Of a DNA stretch of 40,097 nt, positions 15,328-21,707 are shown piece by piece. Position numbers and translations under genes: made by a program. Location: NCBI GenBank assembly GCA_050258035.1, contig JBLMYA010000089.1:1-40097 (forward strand), written 5' to 3'. How positions within the stretch are numbered: the first letter of the stretch is position 1; the number at the start of each line of letters is the position of its first letter. The DNA comes from DATBLE01 sp050258035 (GTDB lineage Bacteria > Actinomycetota > Thermoleophilia > Gaiellales > Gaiellaceae). Under the pieces are notes generated by a model. The model searched no databases. It worked only from the letters and a program-made list of their open reading frames with translations, and was not told the origin of the DNA.

Positions 15328-15636
15328 TCAGTGCAGCTGGTTCAGCAGCCGGACGACAATCTGGTCGGCGCCGATCAGGACGAGGACGCCGACGAACGGC
15401 GAGAGGTCGATCGGGCCGAGCGGGGGCAGGATCCGCCGGAAGAGCCGGAGGTAGGGCTCGCAGACGTCGTGCAGGAACCGCAGGATCGGGTTGAAGGAAT
15501 AAGGCAGGCGGACGAACGACGCCAGGACGTACGCGAAGATGACGAGAACGTAGACACCCACGAAGACGTCCACGAAGCTCTGGAGCGTCGAGACGGCGTC
15601 CGCGAGTAGCCCAAGGTTGGCGAGACGTACGCCCAC
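15328..15636 (-). CDS. YggT family membrane protein
   Basis: A 102-residue protein with two long hydrophobic segments (about 16-42 and 76-98) separated by an amphipathic stretch with FNPILRFLHDVCEPYLRLFRRILPPLGPIDLSPF, the YggT signature. YggT proteins occur with sepF/divIVA and are linked to division-site membrane organisation or osmotic tolerance; no reaction is known. Start is GTG at 15636, with no strong ribosome site. It is 17 nt upstream of divIVA. Confidence 0.9.
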   Translation of the reverse strand: MGVRLANLGLLADAVSTLQSFVDVFVGVYVLVIFAYVLASFVRLPYSFNPILRFLHDVCEPYLRLFRRILPPLGPIDLSPFVGVLVLIGADQIVVRLLNQLH

Positions 15637-15744
15637 GACTGCGAGTTCGACCTGCCCAGTCGGGTTCCTACGAGATGTCGTCCGGGGCGAATCTCGACCG
15701 GGGTCCTCCTCGAAGTGGCAGTTCCCGCCGGAGGGCGACCGAGC

Positions 15745-15763
15745 GGCCGGGCTTCGCCCGGCC
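15745..15763. terminator. hairpin between sepF and yggT
   Basis: A perfect 8-bp stem GGCCGGGC-TTC-GCCCGGCC, 11 nt after the sepF stop. It lies in a 138-nt gap that otherwise shows no gene. Without a U-tract it could be a partial terminator or a stabilising stem. Confidence 0.45.
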
Positions 15764-15774
15764 TGCGACGCGAC

Positions 15775-16344
15775 TCAAGCCTGGTTGAAGAAGCCACCCC
15801 GCTCGAGCAGCCGTGCGCGTTCCTCGGCGGAGACTTCGACGTTTCGCGGGGTGAGCAGGAACACCTTGTCGGCGACGCGCTGCATGCCGCCGTTGAGCGC
15901 GTAGCTGAGCCCGCTGGAGAAGTCGATCAGGCGCTTCGAGAGCTCCTGGTCGCAGCTCTGGAGGTTGAGGATCACCGGAATCCCTTCCTTGAACCGGTCG
16001 GCGATCTGCTGAGCGTCGTTGAAGCTGCGGGGCAGCACCAGGTGCACCTTGACATTCGGGTTCGGGGCGGCCTCGAGACGACGCGGCCGGACGGGAGCGG
16101 GTTCGCGGGCGGGACGCGGGGGCCGCGCCGGAGCCACGTCGGCGCTCGCCGCGGCCGGGTCCGAGTCCGTCCAGTCGTCGAACTCTCCGCGGCGGCGGCG
16201 GGGCAGCCTCCGCACGTTCGGCCGGTCGTCGTACGAGCGCTCCAGCTCCTCGTTCGTCGCGTAGCCGTCCTCGTCCCAGTAGTCGTCCTCCTCGGCGATC
16301 CCGAAGTACACGAGCGTGCGGCTCCAGAGGTCGGCGAAGCCCAT
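15775..16344 (-). CDS. sepF: cell division protein SepF
   Basis: A 189-residue FtsZ-binding membrane anchor. The N-terminus MGFADLWSRTLVYFGI is the amphipathic membrane helix. An acidic and then Arg/Pro-rich linker (about 20-105: DDYWDEDGY, RRLPRRRRGEF, PARPPRPAREPAPVRPRR) follows. The C-terminal SepF domain (about 108-189) reads VHLVLPRSFNDAQQIADRFKEGIPVILNLQ, then LIDFSSGLSYALNGGMQRVADKVFLLTP. I start at ATG 16344, where the amphipathic helix begins, rather than 51 nt further upstream. The neighbouring yggS, yggT and divIVA match the standard actinobacterial/firmicute division locus. Confidence 0.95.
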   Translation of the reverse strand: MGFADLWSRTLVYFGIAEEDDYWDEDGYATNEELERSYDDRPNVRRLPRRRRGEFDDWTDSDPAAASADVAPARPPRPAREPAPVRPRRLEAAPNPNVKVHLVLPRSFNDAQQIADRFKEGIPVILNLQSCDQELSKRLIDFSSGLSYALNGGMQRVADKVFLLTPRNVEVSAEERARLLERGGFFNQA

Positions 16345-16427
16345 TGCGCCCGGAATGGTAACGCCCCCGACGGCCCGCGCCCCGGCTGTCGGCAAGCGAT
16401 GCCGGCGGACGTCGCGAGGAGCGATGC

Positions 16428-17021
16428 CTACTCCGCCCAGAGGGCGGAGCCCACGCGGACGAGCGTCGCCCCCTCCTCCACGGCGACCCGGTAGTCCTGG
16501 CTCGTCCCCATCGAGAGCTCGGCGAGGCCGTGCCCCTCGGCGAGCTCCCGGAGCCGCCGGAAGTACGCGCGGGACGCCTCCGGGTCGTGGGCGAGCGGCG
16601 GCATGGTCATGAGGCCGCGGACGTCCGAGTAGAGGTCGAGGAAGGCGTCGAGCTCTTCCGGGCGCACGCCCGACTTCGTCGGCTCGCCGGAGAGGTTGAC
16701 CTCGACGAGCGCCGGGATCTCGAGCCGTCTGGCGGCCGATTCCGAGTCCAGGGAGTGGACGAGCTCGCAGATGCCGTTGACGATCCGTGCCTTGCGACTC
16801 TGGAGGTGGCCGATGAAGTGCCAGCGGAAGGCGCCGCCGTAGACCGCGTGCTTGGCCTCGAGATCCTGTGCGCGGTTCTCGCCCACGACCTCGACCCCCG
16901 CTTCCGAGAGAGCGATCATGTCCTCCACCGACACGTACTTGGTCGCTGCGACGACCGTCACGCCCGGGCCGATCTCATCGCGCAGCCGCTCGTACCGCTC
17001 TCTGATCCGCTCAGGCGACAA
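16428..17021 (-). CDS. YggS/PROSC family pyridoxal-phosphate homeostasis protein
   Basis: A 197-residue PLP-binding protein with the alanine-racemase-like TIM barrel. PLP Lys28 lies in VVAATKYVS. GENRAQDL, WHFIGHLQSRKAR, EVNLSGEPTKSGV, MTMPP and the C-terminal ELSMGTSQDYRVAVEEGATLVRVGSALW are all present. It controls cellular PLP and amino-acid balance and is not a racemase. It is about 30 residues shorter than typical, with a tight loop before the EVNL strand. Start is TTG at 17021, overlapping pgeF by 11 nt. Confidence 0.93.
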   Translation of the reverse strand: MSPERIRERYERLRDEIGPGVTVVAATKYVSVEDMIALSEAGVEVVGENRAQDLEAKHAVYGGAFRWHFIGHLQSRKARIVNGICELVHSLDSESAARRLEIPALVEVNLSGEPTKSGVRPEELDAFLDLYSDVRGLMTMPPLAHDPEASRAYFRRLRELAEGHGLAELSMGTSQDYRVAVEEGATLVRVGSALWAE

Positions 17022-17721
17022 GGGCGATCATCCCCTGGCGGCCGGTCCGCCCCGCATCGCGCCGGTGGGAGTAGAAGAGCGCGGGGTCGCAGACCGTACA
17101 GAGGTCGGTCCGGTGGATGCCCGCGATCCCGGCCTCGCCGAGAGCACGCTCGACCGACGTCCAGAGATCCAGCCGACCGCCGCGGACGACGTCGCCGCCG
17201 TACCGCCTGCGGAAGGGCTCTGCGACGTCGGGGCCGACCTCGTAGCAGCACGGGCCGATCCCGGGGCCGATTGCGGCCGACAGGGTCCCGTCGCCGAGGC
17301 TGGACACCGCAGCTCCGACGATTCCGGCGAGCAGGCCCCGCCAGCCGACGTGCAGCGCCGCGACCGCCGGCGTTCCACCGTTCGTCCGCACGAGCGCGAC
17401 AGAGAGGCAGTCGGCGGTGAAGACGAGCAGCGCCTCTCCGCGGGTGTCGGTCCACAGGCCGTCTCCCGGCTCGCCGGTTCCGGCCGCGCGCCGGACGACA
17501 GCCCCGTGCACCTGTCGGCCGAACCTGAGCTCGTCGGGCTCGGTGCCCACCTCCGCGCACAGGCGGCGGCGGTTCTCGATGACGTGCTCCGGGTCGTCCT
17601 CGGTCAGGCGGCCGAGGTTCAGGGTGTCGAAGGGCGCCTCGCTGACGCCGCCGCGGCGGGTCGAGAAGGCGACGACGTACGGGCCGGGCGCGTCCCAGCG
17701 GATCAGGTCGAGCTCACCCAT
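17011..17721 (-). CDS. pgeF: laccase-domain protein (PgeF/YfiH family)
   Basis: A 236-residue member of the multicopper-oxidase-related YfiH family. These proteins have purine nucleoside phosphorylase/adenosine deaminase activity or act as peptidoglycan editing factor. Zinc/active-site motifs: FSTRRGGVS, GRQVHGAVV (His), TADCLSVALV (Cys), ALHVGWRGLLAG (His) and AIGPGIGPCCYEVG. Its place between cca and yggS-sepF matches division loci, where it was proposed to remove misincorporated Ser from peptidoglycan precursors. ATG at 17721 overlaps the cca stop by 8 nt. Confidence 0.93.
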   Translation of the reverse strand: MGELDLIRWDAPGPYVVAFSTRRGGVSEAPFDTLNLGRLTEDDPEHVIENRRRLCAEVGTEPDELRFGRQVHGAVVRRAAGTGEPGDGLWTDTRGEALLVFTADCLSVALVRTNGGTPAVAALHVGWRGLLAGIVGAAVSSLGDGTLSAAIGPGIGPCCYEVGPDVAEPFRRRYGGDVVRGGRLDLWTSVERALGEAGIAGIHRTDLCTVCDPALFYSHRRDAGRTGRQGMIALVA

Positions 17722-18853
17722 CCGCGATCAGCTCTCTCGCGGCGTCGAGCTCCGCCTGGCGACCGTCGAGCTCGCCGCGCAGCTTCCGCCTCCTGAGCTC
17801 CTCCAGGATCTCCCCGACCCTCGGCGACTCCGGGACGCCGAGCTCGGCGAGGTCCGAGCCGCCGATCTCGAGCCGAACGTCGCGCAGCCTGGTGAACCAG
17901 TTGCGCAGCGCCGGCGTGTCCCCGTGCGCGAGCGCGAGCAGCGCGGCCTCCGGCGCACGGCTTGCAAGGTCGGCGATTGCGACCGGGTCGGTCGCCTCGG
18001 CCAGCCGAGGCGCCAGGGTGACGGCGTCCTCGACCGCGCGTGCGTCCGGGCGCCGCAGCGAGAGCCTCTCGGCCAGACCGGAATGGGCGGCGGCGAGCGC
18101 AGCGAGACGCAGGCGCCAGAGCGGCGCGCCAGGGTCGAGCTCTGCCCGGAGGGCATCGAGCCGGTCGATCAGACCGGGCTCGAGCTGCGGCACAGCGGCG
18201 AGCTCGGCCAGCCGGTCCAGGGCCCACCCGGCCTCGTGCTCCGAGAGGAGAGCGACCACCTCCTCTCGCATCCGCGCCGGGGTGAGGAGGGCGGTTCCGG
18301 CCACCCCCTCGCGGGCCAGGCGCTCAGTCTCCGAATCCATGCGGAATCCCAGCCGGCTCTCGTAGCGGACGGCGCGGAAGATCCGTGTCGGGTCGTCGAC
18401 GAACGACCGTGGGTGCAGCACCCGGATCACGCGCGCGTCGAGGTCCTCGCGGCCGCGGTGGGGGTCCACCAGCCGCCCGAAGTCGACGCCCAGCGAGACC
18501 GCCATCGCGTTGACCGTGAAGTCACGCCGGGCGAGGTCGTCCTCGATCGTCCCCGCCTCGACGTCCGGCAGCGCCGCGGGGGCAGGGTAGGTCTCGCGCC
18601 TGGCCGTGACCACGTCGATGCGGCGTCCGTCCGGGAAGCGGACGGCGGCGGTGCCGAAGCGCCCGTGCGCGGTGACCTCGCCGCCGAGGCCCCGGGCGAA
18701 GGCGAGCGCGTCTCCCTCGACGGCGATGTCGACGTCGAAGTTGGCGCGGCCGAGCAGGAGGTCGCGGACGGTCCCTCCGACCAGGTAGACGCCCTCGCCA
18801 CGGGGAAGGTCGAGCTGGCCGAGCTCGTCGGCGATCGACTCAGGCGAGGGCAA
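17714..18853 (-). CDS. class II CCA tRNA nucleotidyltransferase / poly(A) polymerase family
   Basis: A 379-residue nucleotidyltransferase. Head: YLVGGTVRDLLLGR (22-35), catalytic FDVDIAVEGD (39-48). Neck: EDDLARRDFTVNAMAV and DPTRIFRAVRYESRLGFRMD. The C-terminal half is all-helical with little conservation. It is expected to add CCA, or only A, to tRNA 3' ends. Some bacterial lineages split CC- and A-adding between paralogues, and the sequence alone does not settle this. The tRNA-Pro fragment at the window edge cannot show whether CCA is encoded. Start is TTG at 18853, overlapping ridA by 14 nt. Confidence 0.88.
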   Translation of the reverse strand: MPSPESIADELGQLDLPRGEGVYLVGGTVRDLLLGRANFDVDIAVEGDALAFARGLGGEVTAHGRFGTAAVRFPDGRRIDVVTARRETYPAPAALPDVEAGTIEDDLARRDFTVNAMAVSLGVDFGRLVDPHRGREDLDARVIRVLHPRSFVDDPTRIFRAVRYESRLGFRMDSETERLAREGVAGTALLTPARMREEVVALLSEHEAGWALDRLAELAAVPQLEPGLIDRLDALRAELDPGAPLWRLRLAALAAAHSGLAERLSLRRPDARAVEDAVTLAPRLAEATDPVAIADLASRAPEAALLALAHGDTPALRNWFTRLRDVRLEIGGSDLAELGVPESPRVGEILEELRRRKLRGELDGRQAELDAARELIADG

Positions 18854-19229
18854 TCGCGTCGATCTCGACGAGCGCGCCCGACGGCAGCGCCGACACCTCG
18901 AGCGTCGCCCGCGCGGGCGGAACGTCGCCGACGTGCTTCCGGTAGACCTCGTTCATCTCCTGGAAGTCGTCGAGGCTCCGGAGGTAGACGGTCGTCTTCA
19001 CGATCCGGTCGAGCCCGCTGCCCGCCGCCGCCAGGATCGCACGAAGATTGGCGAACACCTGCTCGGTCTGCTCCGCGATCCCGTCGCCGACGAGCTCGTG
19101 GCCGCCCGGCGTGAGCGCAAGCTGACCGGACACGAAGACGAGGCCGCCGGCCCTGATCGCCTGCGAATACGGCGCCCCCTGGAACGGCCCCGGAGCGCCC
19201 TCGGTGCGAACTGCCGCTTTCTCGGACAC
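18840..19229 (-). CDS. RidA/YjgF family enamine/imine deaminase
   Basis: A 129-residue trimeric enzyme that hydrolyses reactive 2-aminoacrylate-type enamines made by PLP enzymes. Typical pattern: PYSQAIRAGGLVFVSGQLALTP, NLRAILAAAGS, VKTTVYL, FQEMNEVYRKHVG, and PPARATLEVSALPSGALVEIDAIA with the substrate-binding Arg in PPARAT. Start GTG at 19229 follows GGAAGGGAG (5 nt). It lies 15 nt after the HisB-like gene. A PLP-related role next to yggS is plausible context. Confidence 0.94.
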   Translation of the reverse strand: MSEKAAVRTEGAPGPFQGAPYSQAIRAGGLVFVSGQLALTPGGHELVGDGIAEQTEQVFANLRAILAAAGSGLDRIVKTTVYLRSLDDFQEMNEVYRKHVGDVPPARATLEVSALPSGALVEIDAIALA

Positions 19230-19244
19230 GCGACTCCCTTCCGC

Positions 19245-19769
19245 TCAGCTTCGCGGCGGCCGGCAGGCGCTGGCGAGGGCGACGCCGAGCGCCTTGAACA
19301 TCGCCTCGAGCGCATGCTGCGCGTCGTCGCCGGCGATCAGCCTGACGTGGAGCGTCACGCCGGCTCCCTCGGCGAATCGACGGAGGAAGTCGGTGACGAG
19401 GTCGGTGCCGAGGCCGCCGACCCGGGCGTCGGAGAGATCGACGTTCGTGGCGAGCAGGGGCCGGTCGGAGACCTCGATCACGACGTGCGCGAGCGCCTCG
19501 TCGACGGGGAGCACGCCGGACCCGTAGCCGCGGACGCCCGGCTCGCGCAGGCGGGGAGAGAGCGCCTCGCCCAGCGCCAGCGCCGCCTCGACCGCGTCGG
19601 CCGCGGTCTCCCCCGGGGCAAGCGCGACGACGAGATCGAAGCGGGCGTACTCGGCCAGGAGCGTCAGCAGCCGGTCGAGCACCGGGAAGCCCGTGTCGAC
19701 GTTCGCTCGGCCGCTCCCGGCCACGGTCACCTCGACTCGCAGACGCTCCGCTCGGCTGCTGGTCGCCAT
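19245..19769 (-). CDS. HisB-like (imidazoleglycerol-phosphate dehydratase family) protein lacking most metal ligands
   Basis: A 174-residue protein with the whole IGPD fold pattern but a stripped active site. Conserved: GFPVLDRLL (27-35), ALGEAL (65-70), GYGSGVLPVDEALAHVVIEVSDRPLL (81-106), GTDLVTDFLRRFA (121-133) and TLHVRLIAGDDAQHALEAMFKAL (139-161). In real HisB the corresponding elements are FLDHML, DDHHTVED and GxNxHHxxEA. Here the His of DHML is Arg33, the HHTVE positions align with A56-A57-D58-A59-V60, and only His152 and Glu155 remain at the last site (Gln151 replaces the other His). No his genes are nearby. It is probably not a histidine-biosynthesis enzyme; an IGPD-fold binding or regulatory role is inferred. 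Start is ATG at 19769. Confidence 0.82.
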   Translation of the reverse strand: MATSSRAERLRVEVTVAGSGRANVDTGFPVLDRLLTLLAEYARFDLVVALAPGETAADAVEAALALGEALSPRLREPGVRGYGSGVLPVDEALAHVVIEVSDRPLLATNVDLSDARVGGLGTDLVTDFLRRFAEGAGVTLHVRLIAGDDAQHALEAMFKALGVALASACRPPRS

Positions 19770-19792
19770 TCGCGGACCAGGGTATCCCGCGG

Positions 19793-21124
19793 CTACGTCT
19801 CGGCGCGCTCGATCTGCGCTCCGATCGAGCGCAGCCGCTCGTCGATGCGCTCGTAGCCCTTGTCGATCTGGTGGGCGGCGCCGATCGTGGACTGACCCTC
19901 CGCGCAGAGGCCCGCGAGGAGCATCGCCATTCCGGCCCGGATGTCGGGGCTCTCCATCCGCTGTCCGAGCAGCGTCGCCGGTCCGGTGACCACCGCCCGG
20001 TGGGGGTCGCAGAGGATGATCCTCGCTCCCATCCCCACGAGCTTGTCGACGAAGAAGAGGCGGCTCTCGAACATCTTCTCGAAGATGAGCACGGTGCCGA
20101 ACGCCTGTGTGGCGACGGTCAGCGCGATCGACGTGAGGTCGGCCGGGAACGCCGGCCAGGGGCCGTCCTCGATCTTGGGGATGTGGCCGCCGAGGTCGTC
20201 CTCGACGATCAGCTGCTGCTGCGCGGGCACGTGGACCGAGGTCCCTTCGACCTCGGTGCGCACTCCGAGACGTGCGAACGCCGGCAGGATCGAGATCAGG
20301 TCCTTCGGCTCGGCGTCCTCGATCGTGATCGCGCTCGAGGTCATCGCCGCCAGCCCGATGAAACTCGCCACCTCGATGTGGTCGGGCCCGATCCGCCACT
20401 GGCCGCCGCTCAGCGAGTGAACGCCGCGGATGCGGAGGACGTTGGACTCGATCCCCTCGATCTGAGCGCCCAGCGAGACGAGAAACCGGCAGAGGTCCTG
20501 GACGTGCGGCTCACAGGCGGCGTTGCCGATCTCCGTCTCTCCCGGCGCGAGGACCGCCGCCATGATGGTGTTCTCGGTCGCCATCACGCTCGCCTCCTCC
20601 AGGAAGATCTGCTCGCCGCGGAGGCCGCCGTCGGCGCGGAGCTCGTAGCGGCTGCGGAAGTCCAGCTGGGCTCCCAGCCGGGCGAAGGCGTGCACGTGCG
20701 GATCGAGGCGCCGACGGCCGATCAGGTCACCGCCCGGCGGGGGCACGACCGCACGGCCGAAGCGGGAGAGCAGCGGGCCGGCAAGCAGGAACGAGGCGCG
20801 CATCCGTCCGCACAGGTCGGCGTCGAGCTCGAACCTGGAGACCTCGGCCGTGTGCACGCGCACCTCGTTGGGACCGGTCCACGTGATGTCCGCGCCGAGG
20901 TCGGCGAGCAGCTCCATCATCGTCTCGACGTCCCGGATCCGGGGCACGTTCGAGAGCGCGACCGGCTCCTGGGTCAGGAGCGTCGCCGCCAGGATCGGCA
21001 GCGCGCCGTTCTTGTTCCCGGCCGCCTTCACCGATCCCGAGAGGCGCCGCCCGCCCTCGATCACGAACGCCTGCATCAGCTCCGAGGTGAGCACGCCGGC
21101 GGGCATCGGGCCGGAAGCGGGCAT
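19793..21124 (-). CDS. murA: UDP-N-acetylglucosamine 1-carboxyvinyltransferase, fosfomycin-insensitive (Cys-to-Asp) type
   Basis: A 443-residue EPSP-synthase-fold enzyme transferring enolpyruvate from PEP to UDP-GlcNAc, the first committed peptidoglycan step. GNKNG (36-40) carries the UDP-GlcNAc-binding Lys. The loop reads PPPGGDLIGRR, so the residue equivalent to E. coli Cys115 is Asp133. EEASVMATENTIMAAVLA, GPDHIEVASFIGLAAM and the C-terminal ESPDIRAGMAMLLAGLCAEG are all present. Family homology begins at MQAFVIEGG (ATG 21076, a GGAG 3 nt upstream). I keep ATG 21124 because a TAGCCT -10-like element lies exactly 6 nt before it in a symmetric divergent promoter. Confidence 0.96.
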   Translation of the reverse strand: MPASGPMPAGVLTSELMQAFVIEGGRRLSGSVKAAGNKNGALPILAATLLTQEPVALSNVPRIRDVETMMELLADLGADITWTGPNEVRVHTAEVSRFELDADLCGRMRASFLLAGPLLSRFGRAVVPPPGGDLIGRRRLDPHVHAFARLGAQLDFRSRYELRADGGLRGEQIFLEEASVMATENTIMAAVLAPGETEIGNAACEPHVQDLCRFLVSLGAQIEGIESNVLRIRGVHSLSGGQWRIGPDHIEVASFIGLAAMTSSAITIEDAEPKDLISILPAFARLGVRTEVEGTSVHVPAQQQLIVEDDLGGHIPKIEDGPWPAFPADLTSIALTVATQAFGTVLIFEKMFESRLFFVDKLVGMGARIILCDPHRAVVTGPATLLGQRMESPDIRAGMAMLLAGLCAEGQSTIGAAHQIDKGYERIDERLRSIGAQIERAET

Positions 21125-21129
21125 CGCGG

Positions 21130-21136
21130 TAGGCTA
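21130..21136. promoter_or_regulatory. symmetric -10 element shared by murA and the HD-domain gene
   Basis: TAGGCTA reads TAGGCT on the plus strand, 7 nt before the ATG at 21143, and TAGCCT on the minus strand, 6 nt before the ATG at 21124. Only 18 bp separate the two start codons and there is no ribosome site on either side. One symmetric element could drive two divergent leaderless mRNAs. Confidence 0.5.
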
Positions 21137-21142
21137 GCGGAC

Positions 21143-21706
21143 ATGTCCAGTCCGACCCGTGAACAGGCCTGGGACACGCTTACTCGTTACACGAAGAGCC
21201 AGGCGCTCCTGCGTCACGCCCTGGCTGTGGAGGCGTCCGTGCGATGGTACGCCCGCGCAGGCGGCGAGGACGAGGAGCTCTGGGGCGTGACCGCGCTCCT
21301 GCACGACTTCGACTACGAGATCCACCCCACGCTCGACCGGCATCCCCAGGACGGCGCGCCGATCCTGCGCGAGGAGGGCTACCCGGAGATCGTCATCGAG
21401 GGCGTCCTCTCGCATGCCGAGCACCTGGCGATCCCCCGCGACACGCCGCTGAAGAGGACGCTCTTCGCCTGCGACGAGCTCTCCGGCTTCGTCCACGCAT
21501 GCGGCCTGGTTCGGCCCGACGGGCTCGCGACGCTCGAGCCCAGGTCGGTCGTCAAGAAGCTTCGCCAACCCTCGTTCGCGGCGGGCGTCCACCGCGACGA
21601 GGTGTACGCCGGAGCGGAGCTGCTCGGCCTCGAGCTCGATCAGCACATCGCGAACGTGATCGAGGCGCTGCGCCCGATCGCGCCCGACCTCGGTTTGCGA
21701 GGCTGA
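21143..21706 (+). CDS. HD-domain hydrolase
   Basis: A 187-residue metal-dependent phosphohydrolase of the HD superfamily. The motif runs H (LLRHALAVEASVRWYA, about 21-36), HD (TALLHDFDYE, about 48-57), then LSHAEHL (about 92-98) and a later Asp in LFACDELSGFV. HDIG-type proteins of this size act on nucleotides or nucleotide second messengers; the substrate is unknown. The start is ATG at 21143, leaderless by position. The stop (21704-21706) is one base from the stop of the convergent surface-protein gene. Confidence 0.88.
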   Translation: MSSPTREQAWDTLTRYTKSQALLRHALAVEASVRWYARAGGEDEELWGVTALLHDFDYEIHPTLDRHPQDGAPILREEGYPEIVIEGVLSHAEHLAIPRDTPLKRTLFACDELSGFVHACGLVRPDGLATLEPRSVVKKLRQPSFAAGVHRDEVYAGAELLGLELDQHIANVIEALRPIAPDLGLRG

Positions 21707-21707
21707 G

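Noticed and set aside
19245..19769. Annotating the HisB-like gene as hisB
   Set aside because: The metal-binding His/Glu positions are substituted and no other histidine genes are nearby.
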